Source of the DNA: Streptomyces hawaiiensis
GTDB taxonomy: Bacteria; Actinomycetota; Actinomycetes; Streptomycetales; Streptomycetaceae
Reading direction: 5' to 3'
Assembly: GCF_004803895.1 (NCBI RefSeq)
Contig: NZ_CP021978.1
Location: forward strand, 2,728,001-2,792,000
Length of the DNA stretch: 64,000 nucleotides
In this document: one piece after another, positions 1-8,666 of the stretch
Layout: each line of letters starts with the position of its first letter
How positions within the stretch are numbered: the first letter of the stretch is position 1
Notes under the pieces: model-generated
What the model saw: only the letters and a program-made list of their open reading frames with translations
What the model was told of the DNA's origin: nothing
Databases searched by the model: none
Made by a program: the position numbers and the translations under genes

Positions 1-233
1 GGGGGCTTGAGGGCCCGGAAGGGATGGCGCAGCAGGCTCTCGCGCTGGGAGCCGCCGAAGTCGGAGGTGCGCATCCGCCAGCTCAGGTTGACGCGCAGAT
101 GGCCGGTGGCCGCGCCCTGTTTGGTGAGTGATATCTGCGCGCGCCGCTTGGTCAGCTCGATCGCGTTGGTCGACGCGTCGCCCGAGTCGAACTGTGCCTC
201 GCGGCCACGCCGAAGTCCGTCGAACAGGCCCAT
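1..233 (-). CDS. TerD-like stress protein, N-terminal part (cut by window edge)
   Basis: Only the first 77 codons are present; the gene runs off the left edge. It starts with ATG at 233 behind a GGGGGCGGA ribosome binding site. The visible protein begins MGLFDGLRRGREAQFDSG and reaches VNLSWRMRTSD, the sort of opening strand seen in TerD/TerA-type (CABP) stress proteins. It lies upstream in reverse order of a TerC-like gene and two clear TerD genes, all on the same strand, which supports a role in the Ter stress complex. Without the C-terminal Asp-rich calcium sites the family call is tentative. Confidence 0.5.
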   Translation of the reverse strand, partial: MGLFDGLRRGREAQFDSGDASTNAIELTKRRAQISLTKQGAATGHLRVNLSWRMRTSDFGGSQRESLLRHPFRALKP

Positions 234-297
234 TCCGCCCCCACGTTCACTTGGAGACCGCAGGTCATCGCGTTGCCCACGGCCCTTGACGACCGAC

Positions 298-333
298 GGG
301 GCGGCCACCGAGGGTCACCTCGGTGGCCGCCCC
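298..333 (-). terminator. Strong hairpin after the TerC-like gene
   Basis: A perfect 16-bp stem (298-313 with 318-333) around a GTCA tetraloop lies 29 bp beyond the stop codon of the TerC-like gene and ahead of the partial TerD-like gene. There is no T tract, as is usual for Streptomyces terminators. Confidence 0.75.
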
Positions 334-362
334 GCACAGAGCGTTCCTCACCCGGAGGGGTG

Positions 363-1508
363 TCACACCCCGGACGAGACCTGACTCTTCTCGTCCGAGC
401 CGGACCCGCCCTCGGCCGCCGCGATGGCGCGGTTGCGGCGCACGGAGGACCAGAAGGAGGCACCGATCAGGACGACGCCGATGGAGCCGGTGATGAACTC
501 GTTGATCTCGTACTGGATGGTCACCAGGAGGACGGCGGCGAGGGCGCCGATGGCGTAGTGAGCGCCGTGCTCCAGGTAGACGTAGTCGTCGAGGGTGCCC
601 TCGCGGACCAGGTACACGGTCAGGGACCGGACGTACATGGCGCCGATGCCCAGGCCGAGGGCCATCAGGACGATGTCGTTGGTGATGGCGAAGGCGCCGA
701 TCACTCCGTCGAAGGAGAAGGACGCGTCCAGGACCTCCAGGTAGAGGAACATGAAGAACGCGGCCTTGCCGGCCAGCCTGACCGCCGACTTGGGCTTGCC
801 CTCGCGCTCGGCCTTCTCCTCGGCCTCGTGCTCGCGCTCCTCCTCCTCTTCGAGCTTGTCCTCGAAGTAGCCGGAGAGGCCGCCGACGATCATGTAGGTG
901 ATCAGACCGGCGATGCCGGAGAGCAGGACGGTCTCCGCCTTGTCGGCGTGGGTGCCGCCGTGCTGGTGGGCGTTGGCGCCGAAGGTAATCGCGGAGATCA
1001 GCAGGACGATCAGGGCGATGCAGACCGACAGCATGTCGACCTTGCCGAGCTTGGCCAGCGGGCGCTCCAGCCAGCCGAGCCACTTGATGTCCCGGTCCTC
1101 GAAGATGAAGTCCAGGAAGATCATCAGCAGGAACATGCCACCGAAGGCGGCGATCGACGGGTGGGCGTCGGTGACGTACTGCTGGTACTGGTCCTTGTCG
1201 GTGAGCGCGAGATCGACGGCCTCGATCGGCCCGAGCTGGGCGCTGAGCGCGACGATCACGACGGGGAAGACCAGCCGCATGCCGAAGACGGCGATCAGGA
1301 TGCCGATCGTGAGGAAGATCTTCTGCCAGAAGGCATTCATCTTCTTCAGGATCCCGGCGTTGACCACCGCATTGTCGAAGGACAGCGAGATCTCGAGGAC
1401 GGACAGGATCGCAACGACGCCGAACGCGGTCCACCCTCCGTACAAGATCGCTGCGACCAGGCCGAGCGCGGTGACCGCGAACGACCACCCGAAGGTTTTC
1501 AGAACCAC
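363..1508 (-). CDS. DUF475/TerC-family integral membrane protein
   Basis: The 381-residue protein is a multi-pass membrane protein of the TerC superfamily, DUF475 branch, probably linked to metal or tellurite stress at the cytoplasmic membrane. Seven to nine hydrophobic segments are visible. The two family hallmarks with buried acidic residues are present: LEISLSFDNAVVNA near residue 42 and LEVLDASFSFDGVIGAF near residue 255. A highly charged Glu/Lys loop (EDKLEEEEEREHEAEEKAE, about 215-233) separates the two halves, which look like an internal duplication. The start is GTG at 1508 with only a weak ribosome binding site (GGGTAG). TerC and TerD genes cluster in many actinobacteria; the molecular activity is not known. 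Confidence 0.88.
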   Translation of the reverse strand: MVLKTFGWSFAVTALGLVAAILYGGWTAFGVVAILSVLEISLSFDNAVVNAGILKKMNAFWQKIFLTIGILIAVFGMRLVFPVVIVALSAQLGPIEAVDLALTDKDQYQQYVTDAHPSIAAFGGMFLLMIFLDFIFEDRDIKWLGWLERPLAKLGKVDMLSVCIALIVLLISAITFGANAHQHGGTHADKAETVLLSGIAGLITYMIVGGLSGYFEDKLEEEEEREHEAEEKAEREGKPKSAVRLAGKAAFFMFLYLEVLDASFSFDGVIGAFAITNDIVLMALGLGIGAMYVRSLTVYLVREGTLDDYVYLEHGAHYAIGALAAVLLVTIQYEINEFITGSIGVVLIGASFWSSVRRNRAIAAAEGGSGSDEKSQVSSGV

Positions 1509-1633
1509 TGGCTACCCAATCGTGTGTGTACGGGGCTCCCCCGCGCCGTACCCGGCTTTACAAAACTTTGAATCGGAAGTCTAGTCGGCATCCTTCCGCA
1601 CCCCACGGGGCCCCGGATTTTGCTCATATCGCG

Positions 1634-2209
1634 TTATGAGACGTTGACCCCGAAGTCCAGCGCGATGCCCCGCAGCCCCGACGCGTACCCCTGCCCGACG
1701 GCCCTGAACTTCCATTCGCCCTGGTAGCGATAGAGCTCACCGAAGATCATCGCGGTCTCCGTGGAGGCGTCCTCGCTCAGGTCGTAGCGGGCGAGTTCCT
1801 GGCCGTCGGCCTGGTTGACCACACGGATGAAGGCGTTGCTGACCTGGCCGAAGGTCTGGCCGCGCTCGTCGGCCATGTGGATGGAGACGGGGAACACGAT
1901 CTTGTCGCACTGCGGCGGGACCTTGGGGAGGTCGATCAGGAGCGACTCGTCGTCGCCGTCGCCCTCGCCGGTGAGGTTGTCACCGGTGTGCTCGACCGAG
2001 CCGTCCGGGCTCTTGAGCTGGTTGTAGAAGACGAACCACTCGTCCCCGAGCACGCGCCCGCTGCTGCACATCAGGGCGCTGGCGTCGAGGTCGAAGGGCG
2101 CTCCGGTGGTGGAGCGCGCGTCCCAGCCGAGCCCGACCAACACCTGAGTGAGGTCCGGTGCGGCCTTGGACAGGGAGACATTGCCCCCCTTGGCGAGTGT
2201 GACGCCCAT
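1634..2209 (-). CDS. terD: TerD-family calcium-binding stress protein
   Basis: The 191-residue cytosolic protein is a full-length TerD (CABP) domain. The diagnostic start [15 protein letters not shown], the DLDASALM segment, [12 protein letters not shown] (acidic calcium-binding stretch), NAFIRVVN and [14 protein letters not shown] are all present. TerD proteins bind calcium and associate with TerB and TerC at the membrane in tellurite and general stress responses. It is a close paralogue of the gene at 2345-2920, from which it is separated by a strong hairpin, so the pair looks like a tandem duplication. Start ATG at 2209 follows GGAGGGACAGC. Confidence 0.93.
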   Translation of the reverse strand: MGVTLAKGGNVSLSKAAPDLTQVLVGLGWDARSTTGAPFDLDASALMCSSGRVLGDEWFVFYNQLKSPDGSVEHTGDNLTGEGDGDDESLLIDLPKVPPQCDKIVFPVSIHMADERGQTFGQVSNAFIRVVNQADGQELARYDLSEDASTETAMIFGELYRYQGEWKFRAVGQGYASGLRGIALDFGVNVS

Positions 2210-2268
2210 GATGCTGTCCCTCCCCTTGGGGCCACAGGCCCGGTGGTGTTACTGAGGTGGTCCTGCAC

Positions 2269-2303
2269 GTCCGGCGCCGCACGTAAACCGTGCGGCGCCG
2301 GAC
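2269..2303 (-). terminator. Hairpin between the two terD genes
   Basis: A 14-bp perfect stem (2269-2282 with 2290-2303) and a 7-nt loop lie 41 bp past the stop of the upstream terD gene and 59 bp before the start of the next. Confidence 0.7.
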
Positions 2304-2344
2304 AAGAGGACCTTCGGGCCCTGTCGCCAGGGCCCTTCAGTGGT

Positions 2345-2920
2345 TCAGACGTTCACGCCGAAGTCCTGCGCGATGCCGCGCAGGCCCGAGGCGTAGCCCT
2401 GGCCGATGGCGCGGAACTTCCACTCCGCGCCGTGCCGGTAGAGCTCACCGAAGACCATGGCGGTCTCGGTGGAGGCGTCCTCGCTCAGGTCGTAGCGGGC
2501 GATCTCGGTGCCGCCGGCCTGGTTCACGACGCGGATGAACGCGTTGCGCACCTGGCCGAAGGACTGCTGGCGGGTCTCGGCGTCGTAGATCGATACCGGG
2601 AAGACGATCTTTTCCACGTCGGCCGGGACGGTGGCGAGGTTGACCTTGATCTGCTCGTCGTCGCCCTCGCCCTCACCGGTGAGGTTGTCACCGGTGTGCT
2701 CCACGGAGCCGTCCGGGGTCTTGAGGTTGTTGAAGAAGATGAAGTGCTGGTCGTTGCCGACCTTGCCGGAGTTGTTCAGCAGCAGCGCGCTGGCGTCCAG
2801 GTCGAAGTCCGTGCCGGTCGTGGTGCGGATGTCCCACCCCAGACCGATGATGACCGCGGTCAGGCCCGGCGCCTCCTTGCTAAGCGATACGTTGCCGCCC
2901 TTGCTGAGGCTGACTCCCAC
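2345..2920 (-). CDS. terD: TerD-family calcium-binding stress protein (second copy)
   Basis: The 191-residue protein is a second complete TerD domain: [15 protein letters not shown] start, [22 protein letters not shown] acidic site, NAFIRVVNQ and [14 protein letters not shown]. It is collinear with its neighbour at 1634-2209 without gaps at the ends, so both copies are presumably functional. The start is GTG at 2920, chosen because GGAGG lies 4 nt upstream and because the residues match the usual family N-terminus. A possible stress-type promoter lies about 60-85 bp upstream (separate entry). Confidence 0.93.
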   Translation of the reverse strand: MGVSLSKGGNVSLSKEAPGLTAVIIGLGWDIRTTTGTDFDLDASALLLNNSGKVGNDQHFIFFNNLKTPDGSVEHTGDNLTGEGEGDDEQIKVNLATVPADVEKIVFPVSIYDAETRQQSFGQVRNAFIRVVNQAGGTEIARYDLSEDASTETAMVFGELYRHGAEWKFRAIGQGYASGLRGIAQDFGVNV

Positions 2921-2976
2921 GAGTCCTCCATTGGTGTCCAGGGGCGGGATGCCCCGTTGTGCTCGGATGTCGGATC

Positions 2977-3004
2977 AACGAGTCGATCCTAGTGACGGGT
3001 TCCC
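2977..3004 (-). promoter_or_regulatory. Possible SigR/SigE-type promoter of terD
   Basis: On the minus strand GGGAAC (2999-3004) is followed 19 nt later by GTT (2977-2979). This resembles the published Streptomyces SigR pattern GGAAT-N18/19-GTT, with C for T in the -35 element; GGAAC is also the SigE-type -35. A TAGGAT hexamer lies between them, so an ordinary housekeeping promoter is not excluded. Confidence 0.3.
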
Positions 3005-3067
3005 GCCCCTCGCAGGCCCTGAGGCCGACAATTCAGCCGGTGTCGAGCGCATGCCGCCCGACCGGCG

Positions 3068-3526
3068 TCACAGGGAGTCGAGCGCCTTCACGTAGTCGTT
3101 CAGGTCGCGCGCGTCCGGCAGGCCGTTGACGACGGTCCACCGCACGACGCCCTCCTTGTCGATGACGAAGGTGCCGCGCACGGCGCAGCCCTTGTCCTCG
3201 TCGAAGACGCCGTAGGCCCGCGAGACGTTGCCGTGCGGCCAGAAGTCCGACAGCAGCGGGTACTCCAGGCCCTCCTGCTCGGCGAAGACGCGCAGGGTGT
3301 GGATGGAGTCGTTGGAGACGGCGAGCAGCTCGGTGTCACGGTCGGAGAACTGCGGCAGGTTGTCACGCAGCTCGCACAGCTCACCCGTGCACACGCCGGT
3401 GAAGGCGAAGGGGTAGAAGAGCAGCACCACGTTCTTCCGGCCCCGGAAGCCGGACAGCCGCACGGCCCTGCCGTGGTTGTCCTTGAGCTCGAAGTCGGGG
3501 GCCTTCTCGCCGGCCTGGATCGCCAT
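3068..3526 (-). CDS. AhpE/BCP-type peroxiredoxin
   Basis: The 152-residue cytosolic thiol peroxidase reduces hydrogen peroxide and organic hydroperoxides. The thioredoxin-fold signature PFAFTGVCTGELCELRD contains the peroxidatic Cys46; a second cysteine, Cys51, sits five residues later, where many AhpE proteins have none, and could act as resolving cysteine or be incidental. Length and sequence fit the AhpE group of one-Cys peroxiredoxins. It is transcribed in the same direction as the terD genes but with a 147-bp gap, so probably as its own unit. Start ATG at 3526. Confidence 0.92.
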   Translation of the reverse strand: MAIQAGEKAPDFELKDNHGRAVRLSGFRGRKNVVLLFYPFAFTGVCTGELCELRDNLPQFSDRDTELLAVSNDSIHTLRVFAEQEGLEYPLLSDFWPHGNVSRAYGVFDEDKGCAVRGTFVIDKEGVVRWTVVNGLPDARDLNDYVKALDSL

Positions 3527-3596
3527 CGCTGGGGGTGTCCCTTCGTGGGGCTTCTCGGGGTGGGACCACCCTACGCAGGCGTCGGCGCAGGCCGAA

Positions 3597-3623
3597 GGGC
3601 GGGCCGGCAGCGCCGGCCCGCCC
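3597..3623 (-). terminator. Hairpin after the DUF3052 gene
   Basis: A 12-bp GC-only stem (3597-3608 with 3612-3623) lies directly past the stop codon of the DUF3052 gene and before the peroxiredoxin gene. Confidence 0.7.
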
Positions 3624-3632
3624 GCCGTACGA

Positions 3633-4070
3633 CTAACGCTTGGACTTGGCAGCCTTGGGCGTGGCCAGCCGGCTACCGCTCCAGTCCTTGCCGACGCTGA
3701 CGCTCTTGGACGCCGTCAGACCCGCCGTGGTGGCGGCTTCCGAGATGTCGCTCGGCTCCACGTACCCCGAACGGCCGGTCTTCGGCGTCAGGAGCAGGAT
3801 CGCGCCGCCCTCCTCGATGTACGTGGTGGCGTCCACCAGCACATCCGTCAGGTCGCCGTCGTCGTCACGGAACCACAGCACAACGGCATCGGCCACGTCG
3901 TCGTAGTCCTCGTCCACCAGGTCGGCCTCGATGATGCCCTCGATGGCCTTGCGGAGCTCCTGGTCCACGTCGTCGTCGTAGCCGATCTCCTGGACCACCT
4001 GCCCGGGCTGGAACCCCAGCCTGGCGGCAGGGTTCGTCCGCTCCTCCGCGTGGTCCGCGGTCGCGCTCAC
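3633..4070 (-). CDS. DUF3052 domain protein
   Basis: A 145-residue acidic actinobacterial protein of the DUF3052 family, function unknown. Recognisable features are RLGFQPGQVVQEIGYDDDVD at the N-terminus and the acidic core VLWFRDDDGDLTDVLVD. An open frame continues upstream, but the GTG at 4070 is chosen because AGGAGG lies 6 nt upstream and the peptide then begins MSATADHAEERT as in the family. It is divergent from aceE, an arrangement conserved in Streptomyces. The C-terminus is Lys/Ser-rich (SKSVSVGKDWSGSR onwards). Confidence 0.88.
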   Translation of the reverse strand: MSATADHAEERTNPAARLGFQPGQVVQEIGYDDDVDQELRKAIEGIIEADLVDEDYDDVADAVVLWFRDDDGDLTDVLVDATTYIEEGGAILLLTPKTGRSGYVEPSDISEAATTAGLTASKSVSVGKDWSGSRLATPKAAKSKR

Positions 4071-4487
4071 GGGTTGCCTCCTGATCATGTTTTGGGAATA
4101 ACTCAGCCACGCGCGTGCGCGAAGCATTGGCCGTAGTCCACACGGGCGGGACCGATCGCGCAAGTACCCGGCCGTTCAGACCGCCGAAACGGTGACGATC
4201 CTGGCGGTGTCACCGCAACTCCTGGCACACCATCATGGTCCGAGGTGACGCACACCACACCTTTCTGCCCTGTTTGGGCGTTTGGGAATCGTCTGTGGGT
4301 ACGAGACTCGAAGGTATTCGCCCCATACGTCACGGAGTCGATCTCACGTCTTGGTTACCGCTGGGTAGAGATGACGTTTCCCGGCCCCGAGGTGGACCAT
4401 GGGAGCGGCGCGCCCCCAGCGACGACGCCCCGGCGACGACAAGCGAAACAGCGGCCCTCGCAGGCCCTCTGACAGGTAAGGAACAGC
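4071..4487. other. Divergent intergenic region DUF3052/aceE
   Basis: This 417-bp gap holds no convincing gene. It must carry the promoters of both flanking genes, but I could not place a clear -35/-10 pair for aceE. A loose inverted repeat GGTGAC/GTCACC (4191-4196 and 4209-4214) and a short direct repeat GTTTGGG near 4270-4290 are visible; neither can be assigned to a regulator. Confidence 0.5.
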
Positions 4488-7235
4488 GTGGCTTCCGCAT
4501 CCGATCGCAACCCGATCATCATTGGCGGCCTTCCGAGTCAGGTTCCTGACTTCGATCCCGAAGAGACTCAGGAGTGGCTCGACTCCCTCGACGCCGCCGT
4601 CGACGAGCGCGGCCGGGAACGGGCCCGCTACCTGATGCTGCGGCTGATCGAGCGGGCCCGCGAGAAGCGCGTGGCCGTGCCGGAGATGCGCAGCACGGAT
4701 TACGTCAACACCATCCCCACCAAGAGCGAGCCGTTCTTCCCGGGCAACGAGGAGATCGAGCGCAAGGTCCTGAACGCCACCCGCTGGAACGCGGCGGTGA
4801 TGGTCTCCCGGGCCCAGCGCCCCGGCATCGGCGTCGGCGGCCACATCGCCACGTTCGCCTCCTCCGCCTCCCTCTACGACGTCGGCTTCAACCACTTCTT
4901 CCGCGGCAAGGACGAGGGCGACGGCGGCGACCAGGTCTTCTTCCAGGGCCACGCCTCCCCGGGCATCTACGCCCGCGCCTTCCTGCTGGACCGGCTCGGC
5001 GAGGAGCACCTGGACGGCTTCCGCCAGGAGAAGTCGAAGGCGCCGCACGGGCTGTCGTCGTACCCGCACCCGCGGCTGATGCCGGACTTCTGGGAGTTCC
5101 CGACGGTGTCGATGGGCCTCGGCCCGATCGGCGCGATCTACCAGGCGCGGATGAACCGCTACATGCACGCGCGCGGGATCGCCGACACCTCGAAGTCACA
5201 GGTCTGGGCGTTCCTCGGCGACGGCGAGATGGACGAGCCGGAGTCGCTGGGCCAGCTGTCCATCGCCGCCCGGGAGGGCCTGGACAACCTGACCTTCGTC
5301 GTGAACTGCAATCTCCAGCGGCTCGACGGTCCGGTACGCGGCAACGGGAAGATCATCCAGGAGCTGGAGTCGATCTTCCGTGGCGCCGGCTGGAACGTGA
5401 TCAAGCTGGTCTGGGACCGCAGCTGGGACCCGCTGCTCGCCCAGGACCGCGACGGCGTGCTGGTCAACAAGATGAACACCACGCCGGACGGGCAGTTCCA
5501 GACGTACGCCACGGAGACCGGCGCGTACATCCGCGACCACTTCTTCGGTGACGACCACCGGCTGCGGGCGATGGTCGAGGGCATGACCGACGACCAGATC
5601 CTGCACCTGGGACGCGGTGGCCACGACCACAAGAAGATCTTCGCGGCGTACAAGGCGGCCGCCGAGCACAAGGGCCAGCCGACGGTCATCCTCGCCAAGA
5701 CGATCAAGGGCTGGACGCTCGGCCCGAACTTCGAGGGCCGCAACGCCACGCACCAGATGAAGAAGCTGACGGTCGACGACCTCAAGCGCTTCCGCGACCG
5801 CCTCCACCTGCCGATCCCGGACAAGGAGCTGGAGTCCGGCGTGCCGCCGTACTACCACCCGGGCCGGGACTCGGAGGAGATCCAGTACATGCACGACCGC
5901 CGCAAGTCGCTCGGCGGTTACGTCCCCACGCGCGTGGTCCGCTCCAAGCCGCTGGCGCTGCCCGAGGACAAGACGTACGCGACCGTGAAGAAGGGCTCGG
6001 GTCAGCAGTCCATCGCGACGACGATGGCCTTCGTCCGGCTCTTGAAGGACCTCATGCGGGACAAGGAGATCGGCAAGCGGTTCGTGCTGATCGCGCCGGA
6101 CGAGTACCGCACGTTCGGCATGGACTCGTTCTTCCCGAGTGCGAAGATCTACAACCCGCTCGGCCAGCAGTACGAGTCGGTCGACCGCGATCTGCTGCTC
6201 GCGTACAAGGAGTCGCCGAACGGTCAGATGCTGCACGACGGCATCTCGGAGGCGGGCTGCACGGCGTCGCTGATCGCCGCCGGATCGGCGTACGCGACCC
6301 ATGGCGAGCCGCTCATCCCCGTCTACGTCTTCTACTCGATGTTCGGCTTCCAGCGCACCGGCGACCAGTTCTGGCAGATGTCCGACCAGCTGGCGCGCGG
6401 TTTCGTCCTGGGCGCGACCGCCGGCCGTACGACCCTGACCGGTGAGGGCCTCCAGCACGCCGACGGCCACTCGCAGCTGCTGGCCTCCACGAACCCGGGC
6501 TGCGTGGCGTACGACCCGGCGTTCGGCTTCGAGATCGCGCACATCGTGAAGGACGGCCTGCGCCGGATGTACGGCGGCTCCGAGGAGCACCCGCACGGCG
6601 AGGACGTCTTCTACTACCTGACCGTCTACAACGAGCCGATCCAGCACCCGGCCGAGCCGGAGAGCGTGGACGTCGACGGCATCCTCAAGGGCCTCTACCG
6701 GTTCAGCGAGGGCACGGCGGGCTCGATCCCGGCGCAGATCCTGGCGTCCGGTGTCGCGGTGCCGTGGGCCGTCGAGGCGCAGAAGATCCTCGCCGAGGAC
6801 TGGAACGTCAAGGCGGACGTCTGGTCGGCGACCTCCTGGAACGAACTGCGGCGCGAGGCCGTGGACTGCGAGCGGCACAACCTGCTGCACCCCGAGGAGG
6901 AGCAGCGGGTGCCGTACGTGACGCGCAAGCTCGCGGACGCGCAGGGACCGGTCGTGGCCGTGTCCGACTGGATGCGGTCCGTTCCGGACCAGATCGCGCG
7001 CTGGGTGCCGCAGACGTACCAGTCGCTCGGCGCGGACGGCTTCGGCTTCGCGGACACGCGGGGCGCGGCCCGCCGGTTCTTCCACATCGACGCGCAGTCG
7101 ATCGTGGTCGGCGTGCTGACCGAGCTGGCCCGTGAGGGCAAGGTCGACCGCTCGGTGCTCAAGCAGGCCATCGACCGGTACCAGCTGCTCGACGTGTCGG
7201 CCGCCGACCCGGGGGCCGCGGGCGGCGACGCGTAG
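4488..7235 (+). CDS. aceE: Pyruvate dehydrogenase E1 component, homodimeric type
   Basis: The 915-residue enzyme is the thiamine-diphosphate-dependent E1 of the pyruvate dehydrogenase complex, which decarboxylates pyruvate and acetylates the lipoyl arm of E2. The ThDP/Mg site reads [10 protein letters not shown] followed by [20 protein letters not shown], typical of AceE; further conserved blocks include SAPDE-type [14 protein letters not shown] and [17 protein letters not shown] near residues 545 and 645. Length matches the single-chain AceE family (about 890-920). Start GTG at 4488 follows AAGGAACAGC. No E2/E3 gene is adjacent, as is usual for the actinobacterial single aceE. A terminator follows. 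Confidence 0.97.
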   Translation: MASASDRNPIIIGGLPSQVPDFDPEETQEWLDSLDAAVDERGRERARYLMLRLIERAREKRVAVPEMRSTDYVNTIPTKSEPFFPGNEEIERKVLNATRWNAAVMVSRAQRPGIGVGGHIATFASSASLYDVGFNHFFRGKDEGDGGDQVFFQGHASPGIYARAFLLDRLGEEHLDGFRQEKSKAPHGLSSYPHPRLMPDFWEFPTVSMGLGPIGAIYQARMNRYMHARGIADTSKSQVWAFLGDGEMDEPESLGQLSIAAREGLDNLTFVVNCNLQRLDGPVRGNGKIIQELESIFRGAGWNVIKLVWDRSWDPLLAQDRDGVLVNKMNTTPDGQFQTYATETGAYIRDHFFGDDHRLRAMVEGMTDDQILHLGRGGHDHKKIFAAYKAAAEHKGQPTVILAKTIKGWTLGPNFEGRNATHQMKKLTVDDLKRFRDRLHLPIPDKELESGVPPYYHPGRDSEEIQYMHDRRKSLGGYVPTRVVRSKPLALPEDKTYATVKKGSGQQSIATTMAFVRLLKDLMRDKEIGKRFVLIAPDEYRTFGMDSFFPSAKIYNPLGQQYESVDRDLLLAYKESPNGQMLHDGISEAGCTASLIAAGSAYATHGEPLIPVYVFYSMFGFQRTGDQFWQMSDQLARGFVLGATAGRTTLTGEGLQHADGHSQLLASTNPGCVAYDPAFGFEIAHIVKDGLRRMYGGSEEHPHGEDVFYYLTVYNEPIQHPAEPESVDVDGILKGLYRFSEGTAGSIPAQILASGVAVPWAVEAQKILAEDWNVKADVWSATSWNELRREAVDCERHNLLHPEEEQRVPYVTRKLADAQGPVVAVSDWMRSVPDQIARWVPQTYQSLGADGFGFADTRGAARRFFHIDAQSIVVGVLTELAREGKVDRSVLKQAIDRYQLLDVSAADPGAAGGDA

Positions 7236-7260
7236 GGCGTCCAGGTCGCGGCCAGTTCCC

Positions 7261-7292
7261 GTGGGGCGGCACCCTGACCGGTGCCGCCCCAC
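7261..7292 (+). terminator. Terminator of aceE
   Basis: A 13-bp perfect stem (7261-7273 with 7280-7292) and a 6-nt loop lie 25 bp past the aceE stop codon. Confidence 0.8.
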
Positions 7293-7312
7293 GCGTTTCC
7301 TACCATGCTTCC

Positions 7313-8059
7313 ATGACGCTCCCGATGACCGCATCGACCACTCTGGCCCGTTGGGAGCGGCGCACCCAAGGCCCGCTGCTGGCGCTGGCCGTGCTGTTCG
7401 CGATCGCCTACGCCGTCCCGATCGTGGCTCCGGCGGCTTCGCGGGACGTGCTCACCGCGTGCCATGTCACCAACTGGGCGGTGTGGGCCGCTTTCGCCGC
7501 CGACTATCTGGTCCGCCTGCGGCTGGCCGAGGACCGGCTGCGGTTCGTGCGCGGCAATCCGCTGGCGCTGCTGGCCGTGGTGCTGCCGCTGGCGCAGCCG
7601 CTGCGGCTGCTGAAGCTGGTGTCGATGCTGTTCCTCGCCGGGCAGCGGGCGCGGTTGGCGTCGCAGGTACGGGTCACCACGTATGTCGCGGGGTCGTGCC
7701 TGGGACTGCTCGTCTTCGGTGCGCTGGCCGTGCTGGAGGTGGAACGGGACGAGCCCGGTGCCTCCATTCACACCCTGGGGGACGCGGTCTGGTGGGCGTT
7801 CACCACGATGACCACCGTGGGGTACGGGGACATGGCGCCGACCACCGGGCTGGGGCGGATGCTGGCCGTCGGGCTGATGCTGTCCGGGATCGCGCTGCTC
7901 GGTGTGGTGACGGCGAACATCGCCGCCTGGTTCATCGCACGGTTCGAGAAGGACGACGTCGAGGGGCGGCGGCAGACCGAGGCGATACGGGAGCTGACCG
8001 AGGAGGTGCGGGCGCTGCGGGGGGAGGTGGCGGCGCTCAAGGGGACATCGGTCGAGTAG
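7313..8059 (+). CDS. Voltage-gated-type potassium channel
   Basis: The 248-residue membrane protein carries the potassium selectivity filter TTVGYGD at residues 167-173, preceded by a pore helix (DAVWWAFTTM) and flanked by inner helices. Four further hydrophobic segments upstream, one with the charged pattern VRLRLAEDRLR, make a six-helix Kv-like layout with a degenerate sensor. The C-terminal 35 residues (EAIRELTEEVRALRGEVAAL) form a heptad coiled coil that probably tetramerises the channel. Most likely it conducts K+ passively across the plasma membrane. The start is ATG at 7313; a second ATG six codons later is also possible. Confidence 0.9.
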   Translation: MTLPMTASTTLARWERRTQGPLLALAVLFAIAYAVPIVAPAASRDVLTACHVTNWAVWAAFAADYLVRLRLAEDRLRFVRGNPLALLAVVLPLAQPLRLLKLVSMLFLAGQRARLASQVRVTTYVAGSCLGLLVFGALAVLEVERDEPGASIHTLGDAVWWAFTTMTTVGYGDMAPTTGLGRMLAVGLMLSGIALLGVVTANIAAWFIARFEKDDVEGRRQTEAIRELTEEVRALRGEVAALKGTSVE

Positions 8060-8075
8060 CGCGGGGCACACGGGT

Positions 8076-8102
8076 GGGCCCCCGGTGCGTCGCCGGGGGC
8101 CC
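8076..8102 (+). terminator. Terminator of the potassium channel gene
   Basis: A 10-bp stem (8076-8085 with 8093-8102) is followed on the plus strand by TTTCCCTT, one of the few T-rich tails in the window. It also separates this gene from the convergent DUF4190 gene. Confidence 0.75.
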
Positions 8103-8122
8103 TTTCCCTTGCCGCACTCGGG

Positions 8123-8428
8123 TCAGAACATTCCGATGCCCGGTGTGGCCGCTCCGGACAGCCAGATGATGGCCAGGAGCGTGTCGATGGCGCCCAGGAC
8201 CAGGGCGACCACGGCCGCGGTGGGGCGCGAGCCCGACCAGGCGCGGCCCATGGCGAGCCAGCCGCAGACCATCGCGGCGGGACCGAGAACGATCCCCAGC
8301 ACGAAGAAGCCCGCAACGGCGCAGATGACTCCGATGAGTCCGAGTGTCGCGCGATCCGTCCCGGTCCGTGACCACGTCCGGCTACGTGAGCGGGGGTGCC
8401 TGCGCGTACCGTGTCCGAAGCTCGCCAT
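8123..8428 (-). CDS. Small DUF4190-like membrane protein
   Basis: The 101-residue protein has an Arg/Ser-rich cytosolic head of about 25 residues and two transmembrane segments, LGLIGVICAVAGFFVLGIVLG and AAVVALVLGAIDTLLAIIWL. The pattern of an intervening GWLAMGRAW loop fits the DUF4190 group. Three start codons follow each other (TTG, ATG, ATG); the last, at 8428, has the best spacing (6 nt) from GGGAG. Function unknown. The 238 bp upstream up to the drug exporter gene hold nothing else I can support. Confidence 0.65.
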   Translation of the reverse strand: MASFGHGTRRHPRSRSRTWSRTGTDRATLGLIGVICAVAGFFVLGIVLGPAAMVCGWLAMGRAWSGSRPTAAVVALVLGAIDTLLAIIWLSGAATPGIGMF

Positions 8429-8666
8429 CATCAACTCCCGTAAACCCTCGGTCGGTTGGGGTTCTATTCGGGTACGACATGGCGAGTACCCCGTACCCGC
8501 GTTTCAATCCCGCTGCCTGCGCGCCGCCCCCCTCCGGCAGCGCGCCGCAGCGTTCACCCTCCATGTCCTGCGGAGGACTTGACCCACTGTGACCTGCGGC
8601 GCGTGCCGAAGGGGAGGGTTCGGCGGCCGTGTTCATCCTGATAGGCGAACGAGCCACCGGGGAGCG

